A DNA stretch of 47,228 bases from an uncultured Collinsella sp. (GTDB taxonomy: Bacteria > Actinomycetota > Coriobacteriia > Coriobacteriales > Coriobacteriaceae), in assembly GCA_900540895.1 (NCBI GenBank), contig UQHV01000019.1:1-47228 (forward strand). Reading direction: 5' to 3'. A model generated the notes under the pieces. That model searched no databases. It was given only the letters and a program-made list of their open reading frames with translations, and was not told the origin of the DNA. Below are positions 26,034-35,147 of the stretch, in pieces. Position 1 is the stretch's first letter. Each line of letters opens with the position of its first letter. Both the position numbers and the translations under genes were made by a program.

Positions 26034-26522
26034 ATGGAGCGCATCGCCAGCTTTTCCGTTGATCATCTGCTGCTTGAGCCCGGCGTGTATGTGAGCCGCA
26101 TCGACCGCGATCCGGCGACCGGTGCTGCCGTCACCACGTTTGACCTGCGCCTGACCACGCCCAACAAGGAGCCGGTCATGAACACCGCCGAGTGCCACAC
26201 CATCGAGCACCTGGGTGCAACGTTCTTGCGCAATCATGCCGAGTGGTCGGGCCGCATTGTCTACTTTGGCCCCATGGGCTGCCGCACGGGCTTTTACCTG
26301 GTTGTGTTTGGCGAGGTGACGAGCGAGGAGATCCTACCGCTCGTGCGTGAGCTGTTCGAGTTTGTCGCCGACTTTGAGGGCGATGTCCCCGGTGCCGCTC
26401 CCGAGGAGTGCGGCAACTACCTGGACCAGAACCTTCCCATGGCTAACTGGCTCGCGCGCCGCTACCTCGACCGCGACCTGGCCGATATCGACGAGAAGCA
26501 CCTGCACTATCAGCAGGCATAA
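26034..26522 (+). CDS. luxS: S-ribosylhomocysteine lyase LuxS
   Basis: This 162-aa protein has the metal site HTIEH (His55, Glu58, His59) and Cys126 in EECGNY, the catalytic Cys83 in GPMGCRTGFY, and the N-terminal SFSVDHLLLEPGVY. LuxS cleaves S-ribosylhomocysteine to homocysteine and DPD, the precursor of autoinducer-2, in the activated methyl cycle. Length is typical. The SD GAGAGGA precedes the ATG. It is monocistronic, between the inverted repeat upstream and a terminator downstream. No Pfs gene is in the window, so the upstream step is encoded elsewhere. Confidence 0.96.
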   Translation: MERIASFSVDHLLLEPGVYVSRIDRDPATGAAVTTFDLRLTTPNKEPVMNTAECHTIEHLGATFLRNHAEWSGRIVYFGPMGCRTGFYLVVFGEVTSEEILPLVRELFEFVADFEGDVPGAAPEECGNYLDQNLPMANWLARRYLDRDLADIDEKHLHYQQA

Positions 26523-26551
26523 GGGCTTTATCGTCCAAAACGCGCGCATTG

Positions 26552-26582
26552 GGCGCCTTCGCTTATGCGGGGGCGCCTTTTT
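26552..26582 (+). terminator. Rho-independent terminator of luxS
   Basis: An 11-bp stem (26552-26562 with 26567-26577, two G-U pairs), TTAT loop and T5 tract. Confidence 0.88.
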
Positions 26583-26666
26583 GTTGATTGGTCGGGGCGA
26601 GCGTTCAAAATCGCTCATGTTTGTTCTAGAATGTTCGTATAGTCACATTTACGAACAGGAGTGAAC

Positions 26667-27312
26667 ATGCATATCTACTCTGTCAACGATCCCGAGTTCA
26701 AATCCTATGGCAACGTTTGGGATAACGTTTCGTCCGAGCTCACGTCGCCCGTGCTCGAGGCGCTCTCTGCCACGTCCATTCCCGAGGGCAGCAAGTACGT
26801 AGCAAGCGCGCCGGAGCTCGAGGACGTCAAGGATGCCGATAAACTGGGCTTTCTCATGTTTGGCGGCCGTCCCTTCCAACTGGGCTGGTGCAACGGCCAC
26901 AACACGCAGCTCAACTGCCTGGAGTACCACCGCACGAGCGAGTTCAACCTGGGCGCGCGCGACTTTATCCTGCTCGTGGCGCATCGCTGGGAGATCGAGG
27001 ACGGCAAGCTCGACACCGCGTGCGTTAAGGCGTTTCGCGTGCCGGCGGGTACGGTCGTCGAAGTCTACAACACCACGCTCCACTACACGCCGTGCATGGT
27101 CGACGACGGTGGCTTCCAGGTGATGGTGGCGCTGCCCGCCGGCACCAACGGCCCGCGCCCCGAGGTCGCGGCCGACATGCCTGCGGCCGGCGACAGCTAC
27201 TGCTACTGGAAGGCCGACAAGTGGGTCCTCTGCCATGCTGACAGCCCCCAAGGCAGCCGAAGGCGGCTACGTAGGCCTCATCGGCAAAAATCTCGACATC
27301 ACCGTGGACTAG
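26667..27312 (+). pseudogene. DUF4867 family protein, frameshifted near the 3' end
   Basis: The frame starting at ATG 26667 (SD AGGAG) encodes a DUF4867-like cupin-type protein: IYSVNDPEFKSYG, FGGRPFQLGWCNGHNTQLNCLEYH, FILLVAHRW, FRVPAGTVVEVYNTTLHYTPC. The protein is expected to end at about 214 aa with AAEGGYVGLIGKNLDITVD, and that text exists in the next frame, ending at 27312. One extra C in the C5 run at 27245-27249 causes the break; in the existing frame the ORF runs on to 27590 with Arg/Pro-rich nonsense. Removing one C gives exactly 215 codons. DUF4867 proteins often sit with sugar-metabolism genes; function unproven. Only the last ~20 residues are affected, so it might be partly active. 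Confidence 0.82.
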
Positions 27313-27319
27313 CGCATCG

Positions 27320-27366
27320 CCCCAAACCACCACAAAGGTGCCTGTCTCCTTTGCGGTGGTTTGGGG
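27320..27366. repeat. AACCACCAC-stem hairpin with 13-nt loop
   Basis: A 19-bp stem with one mismatch (27320-27338 with 27348-27366). Its core of 37 nt is the inverted near-copy (35/37) of the hairpin at 40822-40858. Read on the minus strand, the loop is GGAGACAGGCACC. It may also end the DUF4867 RNA. Confidence 0.88.
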
Positions 27367-27481
27367 CGGGCGGATATCGGGAAGTGCCAGACGGGGGAGG
27401 CTGCCGGGCGCCTTGCCGTCTGCGGATTTTGGGACATGTGGCCCGCTTTTTGAGCCTGCCTGTCGGTACACTAAAAGCGCT

Positions 27482-29365
27482 ATGGGTACCCGCGCACGAC
27501 ATATTGGCAACGCGGCCGCCCGATCCGCACCCGTGGCGGATCCCAGGGGCGGCAGGCTCTTCGCCATGCCGCGATTCCTTGTTGGCATAACACATCAGGT
27601 GTACCGCCACCGCGTCTTTGCTATCGCCGGTGTCATCACTGCGCTGTTCCTCATGCTTTTGGCAGTCTTGCCGGCACTGTTCGCCTTCGACCCCAAACTT
27701 TCTAACGCCGCGCCCGCCTATAGCGAGGTGTCCGAAGAGGTCGTGGATGCGCTCGTCCATTCGAGCTCTCTCCCGCTGCTTGTCGCCGCAATTGTATTTT
27801 CAATTTGGGGCGTATCGGTCTATCTGCGCTGTTTGGACTATGTGTTGCGCCGCCGCCTTGTTGCCACCGCCACCATCTGCGCCCTGTGGATGATCGAAGT
27901 CATTCTCAAGTACAAGTCGTTCACGCCGTTCTATGCTACCGTGCTGTGGTACCTGTACTACGTGCCCATGACGCTCATTCCGCTGCTCTACCAGTTGTGT
28001 GGTTTGCGCCTTGCGGGTCTGGAGCAACACCGCCTGGGTCGCCGCTACTGCGCTGCGCTGTGGATTGTGGCCATCCTGCTTATCGGATTTGTGCTCACCA
28101 ACGATTTTCACCAGCAGGTCTTCCACTTTGACCGTACAAGCGACACCTGGAGCAACGATTACACGTACGGCTGGGGTTATTTCGCCGTCCTCGTGTGGAC
28201 GGCCTTTAACTTTGTGGCCTTTTTTATCCTGGTGGGCCGGTCCTCGTCCTTTCGCATTCAACGTTTCTCGGGCACGGCGGCGCTCGTTCTGCTGGGCGGC
28301 GCGTTCTTTGCCATCTCATATGCGTTGCGCGTGCCCTGGGCATGGAGGCTCAACTTCTCGCTCATCTATTGCGTCCTGTGCGTGGTGGCGATGGAAATCT
28401 GTCTCGATTGCGGTGTCATTCCGTCATATCACGACATCGCCGGCATTTTCGATACCCTGCCGCTCGACCTCAAAGTTCTAACGCGCGACCTGCAGGAAGT
28501 CTATGCCACGCCGGTGTCGAAGCCAATGCCGGCGGGCGTGTGCGAAGAGCTGCGAGCCCAGGAACACGGGCATGCCCATGCCTTTGCCGTGGAGTCCAAT
28601 CCCGATGTAATGTACCGAGCCTTTCCACTGCTGGGCGGATCGGCCCTGCTTGCCCAAGACGTGTCGGATCTCAACGAGCTCAATCGCGAACTGGCACATC
28701 GTCGTATGGAGCTGCAGCGTCAAAATGAGCTGCTCGCCGCCGACTACGACCTTAAGACGCACCTGGCAGACCAAGAGGCCGAGACCTTGCTGGTCCAAGA
28801 CGTGGACCAGGCGCTTGCCCGCGCGCTCGAAGGGATGTACGACCTGCTGAGCTCGCTACCGCCGTTGACCGATGAATCGTCTTCGCACGAGCGTTACCGC
28901 ATGCTGCAGCGCGCCAAGATGCTCGTCGCCTATTGCAAGCGCAAGGGGTCGCTCACGTTGGCACAGCACGGGGAGAGCGGTTTTGATCGCGACCGCATTC
29001 AGCTCATTGCCAACGAGCTCGCAAGCGACCTGCGCACCATCGATATCGATTGCGCCTCGATTATCGCCATACGGCGCCCGATGCACGCCAGTACGGTAAG
29101 CGCCCTGTACGACTGCGTGTATGACTTTGCGTTTTTTGCCTACACCACCGACCATCCGGCGCTTATGTATCACTTGGGCGACCATGACCGATGCAGTGTC
29201 GAGCTGCGCGCCACGCTTTTTTCCAACGATGATGCAGATCTTTCGCAGACGCCTGCTGCGCAAGAGCTCGAAAGCGCTCTGCAAGGGCGCAACGTGGCAT
29301 ACCGCCTTGAGGGCGAGCCCGGTCAGCTGCGCATGATCGTCTTGATGCCGCGGGCGGGTGAGTGA
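27482..29365 (+). CDS. Multi-helix membrane sensor with degenerate kinase-like C-terminus
   Basis: It is 627 aa from ATG 27482, which has no SD and may be leaderless; ATG 27566 (599 aa) is the alternative. About 9 helices (one near 40, an external loop, then seven or eight from about 100 to 320) precede a cytoplasmic half. That half has a coiled coil (about 400-440, LNELNRELAHRRMELQRQNE) and a region beginning AKMLVAYCKRKGSLTLAQHGESG, seen in family proteins next to kinases. I find no phospho-acceptor HD motif and no ATPase N/G boxes, so autophosphorylation is unlikely. Its stop overlaps the kinase gene region and both sit with a response regulator: a three-gene signalling operon. Confidence 0.75.
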   Translation: MGTRARHIGNAAARSAPVADPRGGRLFAMPRFLVGITHQVYRHRVFAIAGVITALFLMLLAVLPALFAFDPKLSNAAPAYSEVSEEVVDALVHSSSLPLLVAAIVFSIWGVSVYLRCLDYVLRRRLVATATICALWMIEVILKYKSFTPFYATVLWYLYYVPMTLIPLLYQLCGLRLAGLEQHRLGRRYCAALWIVAILLIGFVLTNDFHQQVFHFDRTSDTWSNDYTYGWGYFAVLVWTAFNFVAFFILVGRSSSFRIQRFSGTAALVLLGGAFFAISYALRVPWAWRLNFSLIYCVLCVVAMEICLDCGVIPSYHDIAGIFDTLPLDLKVLTRDLQEVYATPVSKPMPAGVCEELRAQEHGHAHAFAVESNPDVMYRAFPLLGGSALLAQDVSDLNELNRELAHRRMELQRQNELLAADYDLKTHLADQEAETLLVQDVDQALARALEGMYDLLSSLPPLTDESSSHERYRMLQRAKMLVAYCKRKGSLTLAQHGESGFDRDRIQLIANELASDLRTIDIDCASIIAIRRPMHASTVSALYDCVYDFAFFAYTTDHPALMYHLGDHDRCSVELRATLFSNDDADLSQTPAAQELESALQGRNVAYRLEGEPGQLRMIVLMPRAGE

Positions 29366-29367
29366 CG

Positions 29368-30861
29368 ATGCAGATTTCGCTCATCCTTCCCCAAATCGTT
29401 GCGCTCGATGTTGTCTTTGCCCTGGCTGCGTGTCTGCAGACGATCCACGTCCCGCTCATCGCATCGCGCCGCTCGTCCTATAACCGTAAGGTGATTTGTG
29501 CCTACGAGGCGAGCCTTGTGCTTCACCTAGTTATTTCGGCGCTCATCTTGTTCGCGTCGTCTGGCTCATATCTGGTGGCGCCGCTTGACGTTTGCGCCAG
29601 GGCAATGGGCGGAGCGTTGTGGCTCAATGCCGTGATCTTTGCCTACGGCGTGGTGCTTATGGTGCGCTATCGTCGCCCCGTCATGCTGGTCGAGCTGCTG
29701 CTTGTTGTCACCGTTACACCGCCGGTGGTTTTTGCCATGGGCTCGGCGTGGACCGTTGTCCTTATCGCAGAGGGAGCGTTCTTCCTGTTCCGTTCCATCG
29801 CGGCGCTCTTGATGGATGTCCGCAACCGCCAGGAGGATATCACCATGTTCTCGACGATCGAGACCATCAACGTGATTCCCGTGGGCATCCTGTATCTGGA
29901 CCCGAGGGGCCGTCCGCTGCTCATGAACCGCTGCATGCGCAAAAACCTGGTGGAGCTTCATATGCCCACCGACCTAGGCGATATGAGCGGTACATGGAAC
30001 GACCTGCGCAAACTCAGCATGCAAATGCCCGAAAGCAGCAGGAACCGTGTGCGGATTAATCTGGACCGCTTTGGTGAGGCGCGCGTTGTGGTCGAGGTTT
30101 CTCCCGCCGAGATTCGCTTGTTCGTGCACGATGACGTTATGGTTTCGGGCCGCCTCTTCGAGCGCATTATCGGCCTGGATGTAACAGAGTATGCGCATGC
30201 CCATGATCGCCTAGCGCAAGCCAACCACCTGCTTGAGCTTGCGGGCCAAGAGCTCCAAGCCCAGATCGAAGAAGTCAAAAAAGTTGCTGACAATGCGGCC
30301 TATCTGCGTATGCGCGCTCGCGTGCACGACGTGATCGGGCAGCGCCTGTCCATTCTCCATCGTTATCTGGAGGAAGGGCGCCTGGATGACGAGTCACTCG
30401 AGCAGATCGACCCGCTGCTGCGCTCAATCGCTGCCGATCTGCGCAGCGGGGGCGACACCGAACCGGCAGAGCAATTGGGCGATATCGTCCATGCCTTTGG
30501 CCTGGTGAGCGTGCAGATCGATGTGGAGGGCGAGCTGCCAAACGACGCGCGTGTCGCCGCAGCATTTTTGCAGATTATCCGCGAAGCCTCGACCAATGCC
30601 ACCAAGCATGCACAGGCCCATCAGGTCCATGTGCGCCTGTGGCAGGAGGGGACAGAAGACGGCGCTGTCGCGCGGATGGTCGTTTCTAACGACGGCGCGC
30701 CTGCACCCGTATCGTATCGCGAGGGAACGGGTATCCCAGGTATGAGGCATGTCGCACAGAATCTGGGCGGCAGCCTGGAAGTCCACGCCGCCCCGCCCTT
30801 CACGCTTACGGTGTCCATCCCGCTCGCCTCCAGCGCCACGGTCCAAAGGAGAAGTTCATGA
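29368..30861 (+). CDS. Membrane histidine kinase (HisKA_3-like)
   Basis: This 497-aa protein has about five or six N-terminal helices (residues 1-155), a PAS-like middle (ETINVIPVGILYLDPRGRPLLMN), a coiled coil, a phospho-acceptor helix RARVHDVIGQRLSILHRYLE with the HD pair, and a C-terminal ATPase domain (N-box EASTNATKHAQAH; SNDGAPAP; GTGIPGMRHVAQNLGG). The ATG at 29368 lies 2 bp after the previous stop; GTG 29362 is a possible overlapping start. It overlaps the response regulator by 4 bp (ATGA). The signal is unknown; the preceding membrane protein may sense it or gate the kinase. Confidence 0.88.
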   Translation: MQISLILPQIVALDVVFALAACLQTIHVPLIASRRSSYNRKVICAYEASLVLHLVISALILFASSGSYLVAPLDVCARAMGGALWLNAVIFAYGVVLMVRYRRPVMLVELLLVVTVTPPVVFAMGSAWTVVLIAEGAFFLFRSIAALLMDVRNRQEDITMFSTIETINVIPVGILYLDPRGRPLLMNRCMRKNLVELHMPTDLGDMSGTWNDLRKLSMQMPESSRNRVRINLDRFGEARVVVEVSPAEIRLFVHDDVMVSGRLFERIIGLDVTEYAHAHDRLAQANHLLELAGQELQAQIEEVKKVADNAAYLRMRARVHDVIGQRLSILHRYLEEGRLDDESLEQIDPLLRSIAADLRSGGDTEPAEQLGDIVHAFGLVSVQIDVEGELPNDARVAAAFLQIIREASTNATKHAQAHQVHVRLWQEGTEDGAVARMVVSNDGAPAPVSYREGTGIPGMRHVAQNLGGSLEVHAAPPFTLTVSIPLASSATVQRRSS

Positions 30862-31478
30862 TTCGCGTGTTAATCGTCGAAGACCAGGCTATCTTGCGCG
30901 AGAGCCTCGCGCGCTCCGTCGGTGACCAGCCCGACATGACGGTTGTTGCCGCGATCGCCGACGCCTCGGATGCCTTGGACGTTGTGCTTAAGGAGCGCCC
31001 GGACATGATACTGATGGACGTATGCACCGAGCATGATTCCAACGGCATCGTGGCGGCGGCGCGCATCAAAGAACAACTGCCCGAGTGCCGCGTCATTATC
31101 ATGACGGGTATGCCCGAAATCACCTTTGTGGACCAGGCGCGCGAGGCGGGCGTCGACAGCTTTGTGTACAAGAACGTCGGTATCGACGAGCTTTTCGCCG
31201 TGATGCGCTCCACGTTGGCGGGTTACTGCACGTTTCCCAAGCCGCCCGAGAGCATCTTCTCGGGCACGGCGGCCCTCGACGATGTCGAGCTGTCGATCTT
31301 GCGCCTTGCCTGCGAGGGTAAAAGCCGCCGCGAGATCGCGGCCGAGTTGTTTATGAGCGAGGGCACCATCAAACGCCGCATCTCGGAGATTCTCAATAAG
31401 ACCGGCTACGACAACATCATGCGCTTGGCCGTGCGCGCAGTAACGGAGGGCAGCATCGTTCCCAACATGGAGCGCTAG
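30858..31478 (+). CDS. LuxR-type response regulator
   Basis: This 206-aa protein has a receiver domain with the acidic pair in VLIVEDQAILRE, phospho-acceptor Asp in MILMDVCTEHDSNG, Thr in IIMTGMPE and Lys in VYKNVG. The HTH (about 140-200) shows VELSILRLACEGKSRREIAAELFMSEGTIKRRISEIL. The acceptor Asp is followed by CTEHDS rather than the usual xMPxxxG, a small departure. The SD AAAGGAGAAG overlaps the kinase 3' end. It closes the three-gene operon and probably controls targets outside it. Confidence 0.92.
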   Translation: MIRVLIVEDQAILRESLARSVGDQPDMTVVAAIADASDALDVVLKERPDMILMDVCTEHDSNGIVAAARIKEQLPECRVIIMTGMPEITFVDQAREAGVDSFVYKNVGIDELFAVMRSTLAGYCTFPKPPESIFSGTAALDDVELSILRLACEGKSRREIAAELFMSEGTIKRRISEILNKTGYDNIMRLAVRAVTEGSIVPNMER

Positions 31479-31505
31479 CGCTCGTTACGCATCGGCATAA
31501 AGCGG

Positions 31506-31536
31506 CGGGGCCGCAGGATCAACTCCTGCGGCCCCG
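31506..31536. terminator. Hairpin between convergent genes
   Basis: A perfect 13-bp stem (31506-31518 with 31524-31536) and 5-nt loop. The T-tract is weak on both strands, but position and symmetry suit a shared terminator. Confidence 0.75.
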
Positions 31537-31588
31537 TCTGGCATGTGCGCGGATGTGTCCGCCAATCCGCGGCTATCGGTGTCTGCCG

Positions 31589-32431
31589 TTACGCGATGGT
31601 TGCGCTGTAGGAGGCGACGTCCTCGTAGGAATCGGTCAGGTAGGCGTCGATGCCGATGGTCGTATTGACCAGGTCGTCAAGGCTGTCAAGTTCGCCGCTC
31701 GAGAACGTGAACTCCTCGGTGGCGTTGGTGCCAGGCATCAAGTTAGCCGAGAACCAGGGTTCCTTCATGGTGCCGTTGACGTTGGTCTTGCCGGAGGGAG
31801 CGTAGAAGGTCAGGTCCTTGTCGCTCTTGTTGGTGATGTTGACGACAAAGCCGATGTCGCCCCAGTCATCCTTGAATTTCTCGGTGATGGTGATGGTGCA
31901 CAGATCGTCATCGGCGACGGTGACAGCGGGGGAGATTTCGACGTTCTGGACATCGTCGTCTTCGACGGCCTCATCGATCTCCTCTTCCTTCTCGGCGTTC
32001 TCGCGATCCTTCTTCACCGTACCGGACAGATCCTTGTCGGACTTGGTGAAGATAAGCTTGTCGTCTTCCATTTTAAGGACGAGCTTGCCATCCTCGAGCG
32101 TCATATCCTGCGATTCGCCTTCGGCAGTGATGGTTGCGGTTGTGGCATCCTTGGCCTCCCACTTAAGGTCGATGACCTCAAGGAACAGGTCGAGGGCGCC
32201 CGTGCCGTCCTCATCGAGGACTAGGATACAGTGGACGCCCCCCTCCTCGAGCATATCCATGTACTCGTCGGTCAGCTCTTCGCCCTCTACGGTTCCACCC
32301 GAGAACTTCCAGCTGCCGACGAAGTCGGCCTTGGGGTCCTTGCCGCCGCCGCTGCAGCCTGTCAGGGCAAAGGCGAGCGCCAGGACGCATGTCAGGAATG
32401 CGAGTGCGGACTTTTTGAACGTTGTCTTCAT
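31589..32431 (-). CDS. Predicted lipoprotein with Ig-like (DUF4352-type) C-terminal domain
   Basis: This 280-aa protein starts at ATG 32431 behind the SD GGAGGG. The signal peptide ends in the lipobox ALTGC, so it is anchored by the Cys near residue 26. Residues 30-145 alternate small beta segments (FVGSWKFSGGTVEGEEL; WEAKDATTATITAEG) and resemble lipocalin-like domains of Collinsella-type lipoproteins. An acidic linker follows, then a beta domain (VVNITNKSDKDLTFYAPSG, ANLMPGTNATEEFTFSSGEL) of DUF4352 style. Function unknown. It is the last gene of the zinc-ribbon/SPFH operon, 79 bp after the SPFH gene. Confidence 0.82.
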   Translation of the reverse strand: MKTTFKKSALAFLTCVLALAFALTGCSGGGKDPKADFVGSWKFSGGTVEGEELTDEYMDMLEEGGVHCILVLDEDGTGALDLFLEVIDLKWEAKDATTATITAEGESQDMTLEDGKLVLKMEDDKLIFTKSDKDLSGTVKKDRENAEKEEEIDEAVEDDDVQNVEISPAVTVADDDLCTITITEKFKDDWGDIGFVVNITNKSDKDLTFYAPSGKTNVNGTMKEPWFSANLMPGTNATEEFTFSSGELDSLDDLVNTTIGIDAYLTDSYEDVASYSATIA

Positions 32432-32510
32432 GGTGCCCTCCTTTATCGAACGAAACCCATAGAAGCAAATGCGGGGGTGGCGGACCCCCGCCAATTACCA
32501 GATAGAGGGG

Positions 32511-33752
32511 CTAGGGCCTAGGCGTTCCGCAGTTGCTGCAGAACTTGCCGCCGTTTTCGCTGCCGCAGTTGGGGCAGAACCACTTGGCCGGTGCCGGGGC
32601 GGGTGCGGGGCTGCCACACTCGGGGCAGAACTTGCCGGTGTTGGTGGCACCGCAGCTGCAGGTCCACGTGCCGGCCGCGGGGGCAGCGGCGGGAGCCGGT
32701 GCGGGGGCCGGTGCCGGAGCCGGCTGCGGGGCGGCCTGCTGCTGTGCCTGGCCGGCGGCGAACAGCTGGCTGGCATTCATGCCGCCCATGCCACCTGCCA
32801 TGCCCATGCCCATAAAGCCGGCCATCGCGCCGTTGGGGTTGGCGGCTGCTGCGCGCATCGCATCGCTCTGGGCGCTGGCAATGTTGGCGGCTGCCATGGT
32901 GGGATCGCGCATGACCGCGGCCTTCTGCAGGTCCTTGATCATCTGCTCGTCTTCTTGCGAGGCGGCGATGGAGTTGACGCCAAAGCTCACGATCTCGACA
33001 CCGCGCAGGTCACGCCAGTCGGCCGAGAGGACCTCGTTGAGCGCGCGGGCGAGCTCGGTGGTGTGGCCGGGGATGGCGCTGTAGCGGATGCCCATCTCCG
33101 AGATCTTGGCAAAGGCGGGTTGCAGAGCGGTGAGCAGCTCGGACTTAAGCTGGCTGTCGATCTTGTCGCGCGTGTAGCTATCGGTCACGTTGCCGCATAC
33201 GTTGGTGTAGAACAGCAGCGGGTTGGTGATGCGGTACGAATACTCGCCGTTGCAGCGCACGGAGATGTCGACGTCCAGGCCAATGTTGTTATCGACCACG
33301 CGGAAGGGCACGGGCGAGGCGGTGCCGTACTTGTTGCCGATGATCTCCTTGGTGTTGATGAAATAGACGCGCTGGTCCTTGCCCGCGTCGCCGCCAAAGG
33401 TAAAGCGGCTGCCGATATTGGCGAAGGTCTCCTTGATGGAATCGCCCAGGTTGCCGCTAAAGACGCTCGGCTCGCTGCCGGTATCGAAGACGAACTCACC
33501 GGGCTCCAACGCGACTTCGATGATCTTGCCGTTTTGCACCACGAGCATGCCCTGTCCGTCGTTGACGGCGATGACCGAGCCGTTTGAGATGACGTTGTCC
33601 TCGCCGCGCGTGTTGGAACTGCGGCCACCGGTGCGTTTGCTGCCCTTGCAGGCCAAGACGTCAGCGGGCATCGATTCGCAATAGATAAATTCCTTCCACT
33701 GGTCGGCCATGACGCCGCCGGCAGCTCCCAATCCAGCTTTCAAGAGTCCCAT
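32511..33752 (-). CDS. SPFH-domain protein with C-terminal zinc ribbons (YdjI-like)
   Basis: The start of this 413-aa protein (ADQWKEFIYCESMPADVL) and the Gln/Gly-rich beta part (VIAVNDGQGMLVVQNGKIIEV) match the virion-core/YdjI group of SPFH proteins. The SPFH/band-7 domain spans about 45-280, with helices ending QMIKDLQKAAVMRDP. A Met/Gly-rich stretch (about 310-340) and a Pro-Ala repeat lead to two zinc ribbons, CSCGATNTGKFCPECG and CPNCGSENGGKFCSNCG. No classical membrane helix. In Bacillus, YdjI recruits PspA and partners to the stressed membrane; here PspA is absent but zinc-ribbon partners are encoded upstream. Metal ligands are intact. Confidence 0.87.
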   Translation of the reverse strand: MGLLKAGLGAAGGVMADQWKEFIYCESMPADVLACKGSKRTGGRSSNTRGEDNVISNGSVIAVNDGQGMLVVQNGKIIEVALEPGEFVFDTGSEPSVFSGNLGDSIKETFANIGSRFTFGGDAGKDQRVYFINTKEIIGNKYGTASPVPFRVVDNNIGLDVDISVRCNGEYSYRITNPLLFYTNVCGNVTDSYTRDKIDSQLKSELLTALQPAFAKISEMGIRYSAIPGHTTELARALNEVLSADWRDLRGVEIVSFGVNSIAASQEDEQMIKDLQKAAVMRDPTMAAANIASAQSDAMRAAAANPNGAMAGFMGMGMAGGMGGMNASQLFAAGQAQQQAAPQPAPAPAPAPAPAAAPAAGTWTCSCGATNTGKFCPECGSPAPAPAPAKWFCPNCGSENGGKFCSNCGTPRP

Positions 33753-33800
33753 GGTGATCTTCCTTTCTCGTCAAAGGCCGGGTGGTATTGGTTGGATTGC

Positions 33801-35123
33801 TTAGTCGTCCTTGTCGTCTTTCATGACAACGGTGGTCTCGGTGTGGCTGAAGGTGTCGTGCTTCTCGGTCAGGTCGAGCTCGCCACAATACTCATCGGCA
33901 CAGGTTGCTTCGTTGGCCGTCTTGAGCTGGCCTACCAGTAGCACGTCTCCGATAATCACGATGATCAGCGGCGCGATGATGTTGATGAGGATGCCCTCGA
34001 TATCAAAGGTGAGGTAATCCGGATCGAAGGCGTATTCCCCCATAAAGAGAATCTGGGAGAGGATAAATCCGATCATAAAGAACAGCTCCGAGGCGATGGC
34101 GAGCTTGGGCTTGGAGCAGGGGAGCTCGCCGACCAAGCGGCCGGTCTGGCCGTTCATGGCAAACAGGTAGCTCTTGCCGTTCCACGAGGTGGAGAGCATC
34201 CAGACGGGGAACAGGGCGTAGTCGCTGTCTTCCCAGGTGTAGTCGAGCTGCTTGCTTTCGACCGTGGCATCGTCGTATTCGTCGACGACGGTCTCGCGCA
34301 GGGCCGAGATTGTGCTTTCTTCCATACGGCGCTCGGCGCGCGCCTTGCAGGTCTCGCAGTCCTCGTCGTAACGGTTGGCGATGTAGCCGGGCATATATGC
34401 GACCGAGAACGGACGCAGTGCGTCGTAGTCAAACGGCTCGATGGCGTCCATGTGGCCGTCGGGCATCTTGGATGATCCGTCGACGGGTACGCGCTTAAAC
34501 GAGATATTGCCCTTGCGATAGGCATCGTAGTGGTCGGTGGTCGTGACGGTGCGGTCGGATTCCTCGGTCACGGTCTCGTTGGTCGCGTCAAAGTACACTT
34601 CGCCATCCACGCGGGCGCCGTAGAGCCAAAACGGCACGTAGACACCTTGGACCTCGTCGATGTGGTTGCCGGTGACAAAGCTCTTGGGCAGCAAGATCTT
34701 GCCCTTGTAGTGCTCCTTGAGTGCGGCCGTGACGTCGTCGCGCCCGAGCTTAAACGGAATCACCAGGTCGGGCGAGAAGTCGCCCGAGAGCTGACCGGGC
34801 GCCACGGCGGAGTTGCCGCAGTACGGGCAGGTGGTGACGGCGACGGTGCCGTCGGACACGAGCTCGGCGCCGCACGACGAGCAGATGTAGCCGGCGTTTT
34901 GGGCAAGCTCCTGCACCGCGTCGTCGGCGACGGGCTTGGGCGTTGCGGCTGCCGCATCGGCTTTGGCGTCGGCCTTGTCCTGGCGCTCGCGATAGAGGGC
35001 CTCGACTTCTTCGACTTCAAAGCGCGAGTCGCAGTAGTCGCAGACGAGCTTTTGCTCGGCGCTTGCAAAATGCAAGGGGCCACCGCAGGCAGGGCACTGA
35101 TAGTTAACGCTCTCGAAGGCCAT
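33801..35123 (-). CDS. TFIIB-type zinc-ribbon membrane protein (YdjG-like)
   Basis: This 440-aa protein has an N-terminal zinc ribbon (CPACGGPLHF...CDYCDSRF), an Ala/Lys linker and a second ribbon (CSSCGAEL...CPYCGN). A beta-rich middle follows (LVIPFKLGRDDVTAALKEHYKGK; VQGVYVPFWLYGARVDGEV), with two C-terminal helices near 360-410 (ELFFMIGFILSQILFMGEY; LINIIAPLIIVIIGDVLLV). The four-Cys pairs are complete in both ribbons. It starts 24 bp after the DUF4428-like gene and lies 48 bp before the SPFH gene, so all are probably cotranscribed. Related Bacillus proteins work with an SPFH scaffold at the membrane; the exact job is unknown. Confidence 0.85.
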   Translation of the reverse strand: MAFESVNYQCPACGGPLHFASAEQKLVCDYCDSRFEVEEVEALYRERQDKADAKADAAAATPKPVADDAVQELAQNAGYICSSCGAELVSDGTVAVTTCPYCGNSAVAPGQLSGDFSPDLVIPFKLGRDDVTAALKEHYKGKILLPKSFVTGNHIDEVQGVYVPFWLYGARVDGEVYFDATNETVTEESDRTVTTTDHYDAYRKGNISFKRVPVDGSSKMPDGHMDAIEPFDYDALRPFSVAYMPGYIANRYDEDCETCKARAERRMEESTISALRETVVDEYDDATVESKQLDYTWEDSDYALFPVWMLSTSWNGKSYLFAMNGQTGRLVGELPCSKPKLAIASELFFMIGFILSQILFMGEYAFDPDYLTFDIEGILINIIAPLIIVIIGDVLLVGQLKTANEATCADEYCGELDLTEKHDTFSHTETTVVMKDDKDD

Positions 35124-35147
35124 GATCGGTCCTTTCCGTGCCGGGGG

